This document shows positions 49,073-58,620 of a stretch of 64,000 nt of DNA, in pieces. Made by a program: the position numbers and the translations under genes. This DNA comes from Pandoraea commovens. GTDB lineage: Bacteria > Pseudomonadota > Gammaproteobacteria > Burkholderiales > Burkholderiaceae. The notes beneath the pieces were generated by a model. The model made no database searches. It was given only the letters and a program-made list of their open reading frames with translations, and was not told the origin of the DNA. Position 1 is the first letter of the stretch; every line of letters begins with the position of its first letter. Location: assembly GCF_902459615.1 (NCBI RefSeq), contig NZ_CABPSA010000005.1, positions 62,001 through 126,000 of the forward strand, read 5' to 3'.

Positions 49073-49900
49073 ATGCAGACCGATTCGATCGGGCGATCCG
49101 AACGCGCAACCTTCACACGACGGGCAACATTGTTCGTGACTTCTACCCTGCTGGGACTGGGTGCCGCCGCGCACGTGGCGTATGCCAACCCGGCCGCAGC
49201 CACCGAAACCTCCGAACCGTCGTTAGCCGCGCCGACCACCGGCCATGTGTCCTCGCACACGCTGGCCGCCGCGCCGCATGGCGTACGCGGCTTCGCAGTG
49301 CGTCTGGTCTCGCAGGCGATGGCGGCTGCGCCCGACCATCCGTCACGCCAAGCAAAGCCGCGTCCTGTCGTCGACCCGGTGCTCGATCCGCTGATGAACG
49401 GCATTCTCAAGCGGCTGGCGATCAGCGAAGCCGTGGCACGTAACAAGTACGGCACGGGCAAAGCCGTTCAGGACACGGCGCGCGAACAGGCATTGCTCGA
49501 CAACATGGGCGAGCAGGCCCCGCAGTACGGCCTCACGTCTGCGCAGGCCCGCACCTTCTTCCGTCTCCAGATTGACGCGGGCAAGCTCGTGCAAACGGCG
49601 CTGCTGGCCCGCTGGACGCGCGACGGCCATGCGCCGGGCGAGCCGGTGGACCTTGGCACGCGCCTGCGTCCGGCGCTCGATAAGCTCGGCACCTCACTGC
49701 TGCACGACCTCGGCCGTCTGTGCGCCCTGCCGGACGACCCGACGCGTCTGGCGCGGATCCATCAGGCCCGCGAGCGCATCGCCCGCGCGGCAAAGCTCGA
49801 AGCGCTGCAACGGGCCGCGTTCGACGAAGCGACGTCCGGCCTGTGCCTGTCGGCCCCGCCGCGCATCTGGACGCTCTCGATGGCGGCCACGTCCCACTAA
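49073..49900 (+). CDS. exported chorismate mutase (AroQ-gamma type)
   Basis: 275 residues. It converts chorismate to prephenate. The helical domain from about residue 105 (RLAISEAVARNKYGTGKAVQ, QAPQYGLTSAQARTFFRLQI) carries the Arg, Lys and Gln pattern of the periplasmic gamma class. The leader has TFTRRATLFVTSTLLGLGAA, a twin arginine before a hydrophobic core, suggesting Tat export. Between leader and domain lies an Ala/Pro/Ser-rich linker of about 60 residues, unusual for the family. Stand-alone gene before argH. Export and family are well supported; physiological role is unknown. Confidence 0.85.
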   Translation: MQTDSIGRSERATFTRRATLFVTSTLLGLGAAAHVAYANPAAATETSEPSLAAPTTGHVSSHTLAAAPHGVRGFAVRLVSQAMAAAPDHPSRQAKPRPVVDPVLDPLMNGILKRLAISEAVARNKYGTGKAVQDTAREQALLDNMGEQAPQYGLTSAQARTFFRLQIDAGKLVQTALLARWTRDGHAPGEPVDLGTRLRPALDKLGTSLLHDLGRLCALPDDPTRLARIHQARERIARAAKLEALQRAAFDEATSGLCLSAPPRIWTLSMAATSH

Positions 49901-49918
49901 ACCGACCGAACAAGATCA

Positions 49919-49948
49919 CAGCGCCCGGCTGTCGTGGCCCGGGCGCTG
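49919..49948 (+). terminator. hairpin after the chorismate mutase gene
   Basis: CAGCGCCCGG and CCGGGCGCTG pair around a 10-nt loop. There is no T-run; a TATAAT (49955 to 49960) follows at once, so the hairpin may insulate the argH promoter. Confidence 0.5.
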
Positions 49949-49954
49949 CGGCTG

Positions 49955-49960
49955 TATAAT
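49955..49960 (+). promoter_or_regulatory. -10 element of argH
   Basis: TATAAT, 60 bp before ATG 50021. No good -35 at 16 to 18 bp; the preceding hairpin occupies that space. Confidence 0.4.
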
Positions 49961-50020
49961 CGCGGTTTGCCGTGCTTTGCCACGGTTCCGCTACGTTCCA
50001 CGTTTGGCCACGCTACGACA

Positions 50021-51418
50021 ATGACCTCCCAACTCCACAAGAAAGGCGAAGCCTGGTCGGCACGCTTTTCCGAACCCGTTTCCGATCTCGTCAAGCGCTA
50101 CACCGCGTCGGTGTTCTTCGACAAGCGCCTCGCGCTGTTCGACATCGAAGGCTCGCTCGCCCACGCCGACATGCTGGCTGCGCAAGGCATCATCAGCGCC
50201 CAGGATCTGGCCGACATTCAGCGCGGCATGACGCAGATTCGCGGCGAAATCGAAGGCGGTCAGTTCGAGTGGCAACTGGATCTCGAAGACGTCCACCTCA
50301 ACATCGAAGCCCGCCTGACCGCCCTGATCGGCGACGCCGGCAAGCGCCTGCACACGGGCCGCTCGCGTAACGATCAGGTCGCGACCGACATCCGTCTGTG
50401 GCTGCGCAGCGAAATCGACAACATCGGCACGCACCTCGGCGACCTGCGCCGCGCGCTGCTGGATCTGGCCGAACAGCACAGCGCCACGATCCTGCCGGGC
50501 TTCACCCACTTGCAAGTCGCGCAGCCGGTGACGTTCGGTCATCACCTGATGGCTTATTTCGAGATGTTCAGCCGCGATGCCGAGCGCATGCTCGACGTGC
50601 GTCGTCGCGTGAACCGTCTGCCGCTGGGCGCTGCCGCCCTCGCCGGTACGAGCTACCCGATCGATCGTGAGCGCGTGGCCGCAACGCTGGGCTTCGAAGA
50701 GGTCTGCACGAACTCGCTCGACGCCGTGTCGGATCGCGATTTCGCCATCGAATTCACCGCTGCCGCCGCGCTCGTGATGACGCACGTCTCGCGCTTCTCG
50801 GAAGAACTGGTGCTGTGGATGAGCCCGCGTGTGGGCTTCATCGATCTGGCCGACCGTTTCTGCACGGGCAGCTCGATCATGCCGCAGAAGAAGAACCCGG
50901 ACGTGCCGGAACTGGCGCGTGGCAAGACCGGCCGCGTCAACGGCCATCTGATCGCCCTGCTCACGTTGATGAAGGGCCAGCCCCTCGCATACAACAAGGA
51001 CAATCAGGAAGATAAGGAGCCGCTGTTCGATACGGTCGACACCGTGATCGACACGCTGCGCATCTTTGCGGACATGGTGCCGGGCATCAAGGTGCGCGAA
51101 GCCAATATGCGTAACGCAGCGCTGCAAGGCTTCTCGACGGCGACCGATCTGGCCGACTACCTCGTGAAGAAGGGTCTGCCGTTCCGCGACGCCCACGAGA
51201 TCGTCGCCCACGCGGTGAAGATCTGCTCGGATCGCGACATCGATCTGGCCGATCTCTCGCTCGCCGAATTGCAGAAGTTCTCGCCGCTCGTCGGGGAAGA
51301 CGTCTTCGAATACCTCACGCTCGAAGGCTCCGTCGCCAGCCGCAACCACATCGGCGGCACCGCCCCGGCGCAGGTGCAGCGTGCAATCGCCGCAGCACGC
51401 GCGAAGCTCGCGAAGTAA
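50021..51418 (+). CDS. argH: argininosuccinate lyase
   Basis: 465 residues from ATG 50021 ([16 protein letters not shown]). It splits argininosuccinate to arginine and fumarate, the last step of arginine synthesis. The superfamily signature [20 protein letters not shown] (near residues 283 to 302) with the mobile catalytic Ser, and [14 protein letters not shown] near residue 110, are intact. Own promoter and terminator: a single-gene unit. Confidence 0.97.
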   Translation: MTSQLHKKGEAWSARFSEPVSDLVKRYTASVFFDKRLALFDIEGSLAHADMLAAQGIISAQDLADIQRGMTQIRGEIEGGQFEWQLDLEDVHLNIEARLTALIGDAGKRLHTGRSRNDQVATDIRLWLRSEIDNIGTHLGDLRRALLDLAEQHSATILPGFTHLQVAQPVTFGHHLMAYFEMFSRDAERMLDVRRRVNRLPLGAAALAGTSYPIDRERVAATLGFEEVCTNSLDAVSDRDFAIEFTAAAALVMTHVSRFSEELVLWMSPRVGFIDLADRFCTGSSIMPQKKNPDVPELARGKTGRVNGHLIALLTLMKGQPLAYNKDNQEDKEPLFDTVDTVIDTLRIFADMVPGIKVREANMRNAALQGFSTATDLADYLVKKGLPFRDAHEIVAHAVKICSDRDIDLADLSLAELQKFSPLVGEDVFEYLTLEGSVASRNHIGGTAPAQVQRAIAAARAKLAK

Positions 51419-51440
51419 TCGCTTCGGCACTCAGCAACGA

Positions 51441-51466
51441 AAGATGCCACCCTCGGGTGGCATCTT
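51441..51466 (+). terminator. argH terminator
   Basis: AAGATGCCACC and GGTGGCATCTT form an 11-bp stem with loop CTCG, followed by TTAT. It also lies at the end of the convergent gltS gene. Confidence 0.9.
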
Positions 51467-51488
51467 TTATGCGCAGGACGAACCGTCG

Positions 51489-52709
51489 TCAGAACAACGG
51501 CAACGACAGGAAGCCCTTGATGATGAGCGCGTTCAGGATGTCGATGAAGAACGCCCCCACCATCGGCACGATCAGGAAGGCGAGGTGCGACGGACCGAAG
51601 CGCTCTGTCACCGCCTGCATGTTGGCAATCGCCGTCGGCGTCGCTCCCAGCCCGAAGCCGCAGTGACCTGCAGCAAGCACGGCCGCGTCGTAGTTGCTGC
51701 CCATCACGCGGAACGTGACGAAGATGGCATACGCCGCCATCGCCACCGCCTGCGTCACAAGAATGACGATCATCGGCACGGCCAGCGTCGACAGGTCCCA
51801 CAGTCGCAGCGCCATGAGCGCCATCGCAAGAAACAACGACAGACTCACGTTCCCCAACACGGACAGCGAACGGTCGAAGACCTCGTAGCGGACAAGCGAC
51901 AGCAGGTTGCGCACGACCACGCCCGTAAAGAGTACGCAGACGAACGTCGGTAATTCGAACGGCGTATCCGAGAGCCATGCCGCGATCAACTCGCCACCGA
52001 GCAGACAGATCGCGATCATCGCCACCGTCTCGACCAATGCCTGCGCCGTGATCAGACGCACCGTATTCGGTCGCTCGAAGCCCTCCGGTGCTGCATCCTT
52101 CGTCGCATCAAGGCCCGGGACTTTGCCGCCGAGGCGGCGTCCGACCAGATAGCGCGCGACCGGCCCACCCAGCAAACCGCCCATTACCAGCCCGAACGTG
52201 GCGCACGCCATCGCAATTTCGAGTGCCGACTGCACGCCATAGCGCGTCGTGAGCGTCTCGCCCCAGGCGGCGCCCGTGCCATGCCCGCCGGCGAGCGTGA
52301 TGGAACCGCCCAGCAAGCCGATGCCCGGCGCCAGCCCCATCGAGACAGCCAGCCCGACACCGATGGCGTTCTGCATGATCAGCATGCCCGCCACGACGCC
52401 CACGAACAGCACCAGTTGCTTGCCGCCCGCACGCAAGCTAGCGAGATTCGCCGAGAGGCCGATGGTCGCGAAGAACGCCAGCATCAGCGGGCCTTGCAGC
52501 GAGGTGTCGAACCGCAGTTCGAAATGCCCGAACTGACGCATCGCCAGCGTGCCGAGCGCCACCAGCAGGCCAGCCGCGACCGGCTCGGGGATGCTGTACG
52601 TGCGCAGCGGCGCAATCCATTCGACAAGCTTGCGCCCCAGCAGCAACACCAACGTGGCACAGACGAGTGTGCCGTAGGTGCTGAACACCAGTTCCCTCGT
52701 GACGCCCAT
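51489..52709 (-). CDS. gltS: sodium/glutamate symporter
   Basis: 406 residues from ATG 52709, with GGAGAGG close upstream. About ten to twelve membrane helices in two inverted halves. GGHGTGAAWGETL in the middle and GHCGFGLGATPTAIANM in the second half are the conserved re-entrant-loop motifs of GltS, which takes up glutamate with Na+. Convergent with argH. Confidence 0.93.
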   Translation of the reverse strand: MGVTRELVFSTYGTLVCATLVLLLGRKLVEWIAPLRTYSIPEPVAAGLLVALGTLAMRQFGHFELRFDTSLQGPLMLAFFATIGLSANLASLRAGGKQLVLFVGVVAGMLIMQNAIGVGLAVSMGLAPGIGLLGGSITLAGGHGTGAAWGETLTTRYGVQSALEIAMACATFGLVMGGLLGGPVARYLVGRRLGGKVPGLDATKDAAPEGFERPNTVRLITAQALVETVAMIAICLLGGELIAAWLSDTPFELPTFVCVLFTGVVVRNLLSLVRYEVFDRSLSVLGNVSLSLFLAMALMALRLWDLSTLAVPMIVILVTQAVAMAAYAIFVTFRVMGSNYDAAVLAAGHCGFGLGATPTAIANMQAVTERFGPSHLAFLIVPMVGAFFIDILNALIIKGFLSLPLF

Positions 52710-53101
52710 GACCTCTCCCCGCTCGAAAAATGCGACGAGTGTAGCAATGACATCCCAACAAAATGATGGGAAAAGTCCCAAAAGTGACGCGTTCGAGTCC
52801 AGTCACTAAATTGCCGTTTTAGGCGATGCCGCGAACGTTTGCGAGATTTTCGCGGGAATTCACAGGCGATTATGGAAAATTGCGGTGATTGGCGTTGCGA
52901 TCACATCGCCGATGAATGAATTACGCAAGTTGCACATCACTAATGGGCGTATGCGACAGCACCGCCTCAACGTTGCTCTCCGGGCCCGAAAAAAAAACCC
53001 CATGCTTTCACATGGGGCCGTCCCTTTATGACGCTTGTCGGCCGAAGCCTCCGGCCGCGTCGGACTCGCTTCGCAGCGATCCGGCATGCAGGCAAACGGA
53101 C
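52710..53101. other. gltS/decarboxylase intergenic region
   Basis: No supported gene in 392 bp. It holds the gltS upstream region and the decarboxylase terminator (52998 to 53017). A short element of about 200 bp in the middle is not explained by anything I recognise. Confidence 0.4.
52998..53017 (-). terminator. decarboxylase terminator
   Basis: CCCCATG and CATGGGG with a 6-nt loop; on the minus strand the stem is followed by nine T residues. It lies 85 bp after the decarboxylase stop. Confidence 0.85.
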
Positions 53102-55387
53102 TTACTGTCGCACGCAATCCACGAAGTACTCGGGACGGCCATCGACTTCCTCGACCACCAGACCGTGAATGTCGGTGTGGAAGCCGGGGAAGCGCTCGTT
53201 GAAGTCGCGCGCGAAACGCAGGTATTCAATGATCGCGGCGTTGAAGCGCTCGCCCGGGATCAACAGCGGAATGCCCGGCGGGTACGGCGTGAGCAGCACG
53301 CTCGTGACACGGCCTTCGAGTTCGTCGATAGGCACCCGGTCGATCTGGCGGTGCGCCAGCTTCGAGAAGGCGTCCGTCGGCTTCATCGCGGGCTGCATGT
53401 CCGAGAGGTACATCTCGGTCGTCACGCGCGCCACGTCGTTCGCCTTGTACACGCTGTGGATCTGATCGCACAGATCGCGCAGACCGATACGCTCGTAGCG
53501 CGGGAACTGCGCGACGAACTCCGGCAGCACACGCCACAGCGGGCGGTTGTGATCGTAGTCGTCCTTGAACTGTTGCAACTCGGTCAGCATCGAGTTCCAG
53601 CGGCCCTTCGTAATGCCGATCGTGAACATGATGAAGAAAGAGTAAAGGCCGGTCTTCTCCACGATGATGCCGTGCTCGGCGAGATACTTCGTCACGATGG
53701 CGGCCGGAATGCCGCTCTCGCCGAACTCGCCGCCCACGTCCAGCCCCGGCGTGATGATCGTCGCCTTGATCGGGTCGAGCATGTTGAAACCGTCGGCCAG
53801 ATCGCCGAAGCCGTGCCAGCGGTCGTTCGCCCGCAGCACCCAGTCCTCGCGCTGGATCGGGCCCTCGTCGCCGAGATTCTCCGGGCCCCAGACCGAGAAC
53901 CACCACGAATCGCCATACTCCAGATCCACCTTGCGCATGGCACGGCGGAAATCGAGCGCTTCGACAATCGACTCTTCGACCAGCGCCGTGCCGCCCGGCG
54001 GCTCCATCATGGCGGCGGCCACGTCGCACGACGCGATGATCGCGTATTGCGGCGAGGTCGACGTGTGCATCAGATACGCTTCGTTGAAACGGTACGTATC
54101 GAACGTGCGCGCTTCCGAATCCTGCACCACGATCTGCGACGCCTGCGAAATCCCTGCGAGCAGCTTGTGCGTGGAGTGCGTGGCGTAGATGGTCGCTTCG
54201 GACGAGCGCGGACGGCCTTCGCCGATAGCGTGCATGTCGCGGTAGAACTCGTGGAACGCCGCGTGCGGCAGCCAGGCTTCGTCGAAGTGCAGTGTGTCGA
54301 TGTTGTTGCCCAGCACGTCCTTGATCATTTCGACGTTGTAGATCACACCGTCGTACGTGCTTTGCGTAATCGTCAGAATGCGCGGCTTGGCGTTCGGGTC
54401 GCGCTCCAGCACTTCGCGGGCGAACGGGTTGGCTTCGATCTTGGCGCGAATGACGTCCGGCTCGAATTCCGACTTCGGGATCGGGCCGATGATGCCGAGG
54501 TGGTTACGCGTCGGCGTGAGGAACACCGGCACGGCACCCGTCATGGTGATGGCGTGCAGGATCGACTTGTGGCAGTTACGATCGACCACGACGATGTCGC
54601 CCGGCGCCACCGTGGCGTGCCAGACGATCTTGTTCGACGTCGACGTACCGTTCGTCACGAAGAAAAGGTGATCGGCGTTGAAGATGCGCGCCGCATTGCG
54701 CTCCGACGCCCCGACCGGGCCGTTGTGGTCGAGCAACTGGCCGAGTTCTTCCACGGCGTTGCAGACGTCGGCGCGCAGCATGTTCTCACCGAAGAACTGG
54801 TGGAACATCTGACCGACCGGACTCTTCAGGAACGCCACGCCGCCCGAGTGTCCCGGGCAGTGCCACGAGTACGAACCATCGGCCGCGTAGTGCGTGAGCG
54901 AGCGGAAGAACGGCGGCGGCAGCGAGTCGAGGTAAGACTTCGCTTCACGGATGATGTGACGCGCCACGAACTCCGGCGTGTCTTCGAACATGTGAATGAA
55001 GCCGTGCAGCTCGCGCAGGATGTCGTTCGGAATGTGGCGCGACGTGCGCGTCTCGCCGTACAGGAAAATCGGAATGTCCGGATTGCGACGGCGCACTTCC
55101 TGCACGAAGGCACGCAGGTTGATGATGGCGAGCGCGAGTTCGCCTTCGCCTTCACCGCCTGATTCGCTCGAGAACGTGCCGAATTCGTCGTCGTCGATGG
55201 ACAGGATGAAGCTCGACGCGCGGCTCGCCTGCTGCGCAAACGAGGTCAGGTCGCCGTAGCTGGTAAGGCCGTTGACCTCCATGCCCTCGGCTTCGATAGC
55301 CTCCGCCAAAGAGCGAATCCCGGACCCGGAGATGTTTTCGGAGCGGAAGTCCTCGTCGATGATGACGATCGGAAAACGGAATTTCAT
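53102..55387 (-). CDS. Orn/Lys/Arg decarboxylase (PLP, fold III/AAT-like class)
   Basis: 761 residues from ATG 55387, with AAGGAA upstream. An N-terminal receiver-like wing domain (IVIIDEDFRSENISGSG), a PLP domain with the Schiff-base Lys407 in YATHSTHKLLAG, HFDEAWLPHAAFHEFY for cofactor contact, and the C-terminal domain (PYPPGIPLLIPGERF) show the LdcI/AdiA/SpeC family. It removes CO2 from a basic amino acid, giving a diamine or agmatine, and is often tied to acid resistance or polyamine supply. The substrate among Arg, Lys and Orn cannot be told here. Followed in reading order by nothing; dcd lies just upstream. Confidence 0.93.
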   Translation of the reverse strand: MKFRFPIVIIDEDFRSENISGSGIRSLAEAIEAEGMEVNGLTSYGDLTSFAQQASRASSFILSIDDDEFGTFSSESGGEGEGELALAIINLRAFVQEVRRRNPDIPIFLYGETRTSRHIPNDILRELHGFIHMFEDTPEFVARHIIREAKSYLDSLPPPFFRSLTHYAADGSYSWHCPGHSGGVAFLKSPVGQMFHQFFGENMLRADVCNAVEELGQLLDHNGPVGASERNAARIFNADHLFFVTNGTSTSNKIVWHATVAPGDIVVVDRNCHKSILHAITMTGAVPVFLTPTRNHLGIIGPIPKSEFEPDVIRAKIEANPFAREVLERDPNAKPRILTITQSTYDGVIYNVEMIKDVLGNNIDTLHFDEAWLPHAAFHEFYRDMHAIGEGRPRSSEATIYATHSTHKLLAGISQASQIVVQDSEARTFDTYRFNEAYLMHTSTSPQYAIIASCDVAAAMMEPPGGTALVEESIVEALDFRRAMRKVDLEYGDSWWFSVWGPENLGDEGPIQREDWVLRANDRWHGFGDLADGFNMLDPIKATIITPGLDVGGEFGESGIPAAIVTKYLAEHGIIVEKTGLYSFFIMFTIGITKGRWNSMLTELQQFKDDYDHNRPLWRVLPEFVAQFPRYERIGLRDLCDQIHSVYKANDVARVTTEMYLSDMQPAMKPTDAFSKLAHRQIDRVPIDELEGRVTSVLLTPYPPGIPLLIPGERFNAAIIEYLRFARDFNERFPGFHTDIHGLVVEEVDGRPEYFVDCVRQ

Positions 55388-55490
55388 TGGCGTTCCTTCG
55401 ACAAAAGAACGAGCCACGGTCCGACATGGCCGTGGCTCTGGGGCATTGCGATGTGTGAGGTGCTCACCGGCGGCGAGTTAACGTATCAGG

Positions 55491-56060
55491 CTAGGTTTTC
55501 GGCAGCGTGACACCACGCTGTCCCTGATACTTGCCGCCGCGATCCTTGTACGACGTCTCGCAGACTTCGTCGGATTCGAAGAACAGCACCTGAGCCACGC
55601 CTTCGTTGGCGTAGATCTTGGCCGGCAGCGGCGTCGTGTTCGAGAATTCCAGGGTCACGTAGCCCTCCCATTCGGGTTCGAACGGCGTTACGTTCACGAT
55701 GATGCCGCAGCGGGCATACGTCGACTTGCCCAGGCACACGGTCAGCACGCTGCGCGGAATGCGGAAGTACTCGACGGTGCGCGCAAGCGCGAACGAGTTC
55801 GGCGGGATGATGCAGACATCGCTCTCGACGTCGACGAAGGACTTCTCGTCGAAGTTCTTCGGATCGACGATCGTCGAATTGATGTTCGTGAAGACCTTGA
55901 ATTCAGGCGCACAGCGAATGTCGTAGCCGTAGCTCGACGTGCCGTAGCTGACGATCTTTTGCCCGTCCTGGGAATACCGGATCTGCGACGGCTCGAAGGG
56001 CTCGATCATGCCGTGCTCCTCGGCCATACGACGGATCCATTTGTCGGACTTGATGCTCAT
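55491..56060 (-). CDS. dcd: dCTP deaminase
   Basis: 189 residues, usual length. Trimeric enzyme that makes dUTP from dCTP for thymidylate synthesis. [20 protein letters not shown] and [20 protein letters not shown] carry the catalytic Glu and the nucleotide site. 103 bp upstream of the decarboxylase gene; both read on the minus strand. Confidence 0.96.
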   Translation of the reverse strand: MSIKSDKWIRRMAEEHGMIEPFEPSQIRYSQDGQKIVSYGTSSYGYDIRCAPEFKVFTNINSTIVDPKNFDEKSFVDVESDVCIIPPNSFALARTVEYFRIPRSVLTVCLGKSTYARCGIIVNVTPFEPEWEGYVTLEFSNTTPLPAKIYANEGVAQVLFFESDEVCETSYKDRGGKYQGQRGVTLPKT

Positions 56061-56225
56061 GTGTGGGCCTGAATTGGGGTAGTACGTAAAAAGTGGGCAT
56101 ATTTTACGCGAATGTTGCGGTGCGGTGATGTTTTCACTCGCAGCGCCCCGCGCCGGGCCTTCCAGCCCGGCCCGACGGGCTTTGTGACGTGCCTACCCCG
56201 CTTTCACGCCATCCTCCTGCCATTC

Positions 56226-57308
56226 TTACGTGTTCTGCACGACGATCGACGGGAATTTGCTCGTCATGTCCTTCTGGCGCGCAGCAATCTTCACCGCGAC
56301 CTTGCGGGCGATGGCCTTGTACAGCTCGGCCACACGGCCGTCCGGGTCGCCCACCACGCTCGGCATACCGGCGTCTGCGTGCACGCGGATGCTCATTTCC
56401 AGCGGCAGCTTACCCAGCAGCTCGACGTCGAAATCATGGCTCATGCGCTCGCCGCCGCCGACGCCGAAGATCGGCTCCTCGTGGCCACAGTTCGAGCAGA
56501 TATGCAGGCTCATGTTCTCGATCAGCCCCAGAATCGGCACGCCGACCTTCTCGAACATCTTGAGACCCTTGCGCGCGTCGAGCAGCGCCAGATCCTGCGG
56601 CGTGGTCACGATGACCGCGCCCGTGACAGGCACCTTCTGCGCGAGCGTGAGCTGGATGTCGCCCGTGCCCGGCGGCATATCGACGATCAGATAGTCGAGG
56701 TCGTGCCAGTTGGTCTGGTTAAGCAGTTGTTCGAGTGCCTGCGTGACCATCGGGCCGCGCCAGACCATGGGATTGTCCGGCTCGATCAGGAAACCGATGG
56801 AGCTGGCCTGCAGGCCGTGGCCGTTCATCGGCTCGAGGGTCTTGCCGTCCTTCGATTCCGGCTTGCCGTGAATACCCAGCAGGGTCGGCAGCGACGGGCC
56901 GTAAATGTCTGCATCGAGGATGCCGACATTCGCGCCTTCGGCCGCCAGCGCGAGCGCGAGGTTCACGGCCGTGGTGCTCTTGCCCACGCCACCCTTGCCC
57001 GAGGCCACGGCCACGATGTTCTTAACATTGGGAAGAAGCTTCACCCCGCGTTGTACGGTGTGCGCTACGATCTTTTGGCCGATTTCGACGGCTACGCGCT
57101 CGACCCCGGGCAGCTTGCCGACGGCCTCGGTAATGCGAGTGCGCATGGCTTCGAACTGGCTTTTGGCGGGATAGCCGAACTCGATCTGAATGCCGACGTG
57201 GCCGTGCTCGGCCGCGACTTGCTTCACATACTTTCCGGCGATCAGGTCCAGGCCCGTATCCGGGTCGACGATACCACGCAGCACTTCATTGATTTGGGCG
57301 ACTTCCAT
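56226..57308 (-). CDS. apbC: Mrp/ApbC-type iron-sulfur cluster carrier ATPase
   Basis: 360 residues from ATG 57308 (MEVAQINEVLRGIVDPDTG). An N-terminal MIP18-like domain precedes the deviant P-loop ASGKGGVGKSTTAVN, the switch region DADIYGPSLP, DMPPGTGDIQLTL and the cluster-binding CSNC pair (ICSNCGH). It carries and delivers [4Fe-4S] clusters. Divergent from the OmpA-family gene. Confidence 0.95.
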   Translation of the reverse strand: MEVAQINEVLRGIVDPDTGLDLIAGKYVKQVAAEHGHVGIQIEFGYPAKSQFEAMRTRITEAVGKLPGVERVAVEIGQKIVAHTVQRGVKLLPNVKNIVAVASGKGGVGKSTTAVNLALALAAEGANVGILDADIYGPSLPTLLGIHGKPESKDGKTLEPMNGHGLQASSIGFLIEPDNPMVWRGPMVTQALEQLLNQTNWHDLDYLIVDMPPGTGDIQLTLAQKVPVTGAVIVTTPQDLALLDARKGLKMFEKVGVPILGLIENMSLHICSNCGHEEPIFGVGGGERMSHDFDVELLGKLPLEMSIRVHADAGMPSVVGDPDGRVAELYKAIARKVAVKIAARQKDMTSKFPSIVVQNT

Positions 57309-57582
57309 ATGGGTCTCTCGCTCTGTCGGGGCGCACCGGGACAACCCGGCATAGCGCTAACAACTTGTAACAACCGTGGCGCACGCTCTCGACTAGCATT
57401 CGAGGCGCGCGTGTTATGGGGAACCAGCCGTCGCGGCAAGATGTCCTTGCCTGCGGTTGAAGCTCAGCGCTATTGTAAAAGACGTCGCGCCTTCAGGCTC
57501 AAAACCCCTGCGGCGCGCGCGTGCTTCAACGAAGTGCTTACGCGTGTTTCATCACAGCTAGCTAATCGATAAGGAGCCTCAA

Positions 57583-58245
57583 ATGAACAAGAACACTCTG
57601 CGCGCTTCTGCGCTCGTACTGGTCTCGGCCGCCATGCTGGCAGGATGCCAGACGCCGCAGGGCACCAACACGGCAGTCGGCACCGGTGTCGGCGCAGCGG
57701 TCGGGGCGGGGCTGGGCAACCTCATCGGAGGCAACACCACCGGCACCCTGATCGGCGCGGCAGTAGGAGCCGCCGCCGGCGGCGCCACGGGCTACAACTG
57801 GCAGTCCATCAAGAACACGCTGGGCGGTCACACGGCCGGCACCGGCACGCAGATCTCCGAGCGTCCGGACGGTCAGCTCCAGGTCAACGTGCCGAGCGAC
57901 GTGACGTTCGACACGAACCAGTACGCCATCAAGCCGAACTTCGCCGCCGTGCTCACCGATCTGGCGAACTCGCTTAACCAGAATCCGGGCATCACGGCCC
58001 GTGTGATCGGTCATACGGACAGCACCGGTGGCGATCGCATCAACATTCCGCTCTCGCAAAATCGTGCCAATGCGGTCATCCAGTACCTGACCTCGCGCGG
58101 CGTCGATGCTCGCCGTCTGCAAGGCGTGGGCGTCGGCTCCAGCCAGCCAGTCGCCTCGGACGCCACGGCAGAAGGTCGCGCGCAGAACCGTCGCGTTGAA
58201 ATTCTCCTGCAAGCGCCGCAGCAGCAACAGCAAGCGCCTCGCTAA
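57583..58245 (+). CDS. OmpA-family outer-membrane lipoprotein with glycine zipper
   Basis: 220 residues. Strong AAGGAG ribosome-binding site. Lipobox LAGC with lipidated Cys22, then two glycine-zipper segments (VGAAVGAGLGNLIGG, LIGAAVGAAAGGATG) and a C-terminal OmpA peptidoglycan-binding domain (GHTDSTGGDRINIPLSQNRA, then GRAQNRRVEI). YiaD-like. It probably tethers the outer membrane to the wall. The C-terminal tail is Gln-rich. Confidence 0.93.
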   Translation: MNKNTLRASALVLVSAAMLAGCQTPQGTNTAVGTGVGAAVGAGLGNLIGGNTTGTLIGAAVGAAAGGATGYNWQSIKNTLGGHTAGTGTQISERPDGQLQVNVPSDVTFDTNQYAIKPNFAAVLTDLANSLNQNPGITARVIGHTDSTGGDRINIPLSQNRANAVIQYLTSRGVDARRLQGVGVGSSQPVASDATAEGRAQNRRVEILLQAPQQQQQAPR

Positions 58246-58293
58246 GCGCATCGCTAGGCTTCACCGGACTGACATCCGGTCAGTCCATCCAAA

Positions 58294-58319
58294 CGCATGC
58301 CCGGTCCGCCGGGCATGCG
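58294..58319 (+). terminator. OmpA-family gene terminator
   Basis: CGCATGCCCGG and CCGGGCATGCG form an 11-bp stem with loop TCCG, 48 nt after the stop codon, followed by CGTTTCT. Confidence 0.7.
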
Positions 58320-58506
58320 CGTTTCTGCGCTAAGGCCGGGCCGCATGTTGCGACGCAGCATCGAAAGTCGGCACATCGGTTGAACTAATCCCCTACCCCA
58401 GCGCTCAGACCCTTCGGAAGTGCCTACCGTGGGCGCTTTCATCTCCTCTTTGTTATTGACGTTACGTGTGCCTAGTTATGCCGGAACCTCGTTCCGGCTT
58501 TTTTTT
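58320..58506 (+). ncRNA. candidate small RNA ending in a strong intrinsic terminator
   Basis: Between the OmpA-gene terminator and metG lies about 170 bp without an open frame that ends in a separate, much better terminator. A stretch TCATCTCCTCTTTG, with an anti-Shine-Dalgarno CTCCTC, precedes it. This is the layout of an Hfq-type sRNA, but no promoter is clear and the 5' end is unknown. It could instead be a second terminator for the OmpA-family gene. Confidence 0.3.
58480..58506 (+). terminator. strong intrinsic terminator upstream of metG
   Basis: GCCGGAAC and GTTCCGGC pair around CTC and are followed by eight T residues. It is the best intrinsic terminator in the window and lies 114 bp before the metG start. 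Confidence 0.9.
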
Positions 58507-58574
58507 GGCCGCGCGCTTTTCCACGACACACCCCTGCCCGGACGTCCGTTTGGGCGCGGGTGCCGCCCGCCTGC

Positions 58575-58580
58575 TAGAAT
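58575..58580 (+). promoter_or_regulatory. possible metG -10 element
   Basis: TAGAAT, 40 bp before ATG 58621. The best -35 (TTTGGG or TTGGGC) is 19 to 20 bp upstream, wider than ideal. Confidence 0.35.
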
Positions 58581-58620
58581 CGTCCTTTCCCGCAACCCTC
58601 AACCCACACAGTCAAACCAC

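Noticed and set aside
46985-49174. 729-codon open frame antisense to ppc
   Set aside because: It is a GC-bias shadow of ppc: no ribosome-binding site, Arg/His-rich composition and no family features.
52916-55162. 748-codon open frame antisense to the decarboxylase
   Set aside because: Shadow of a high-GC gene with clear family motifs on the other strand; composition is Arg/His/Val-rich nonsense.
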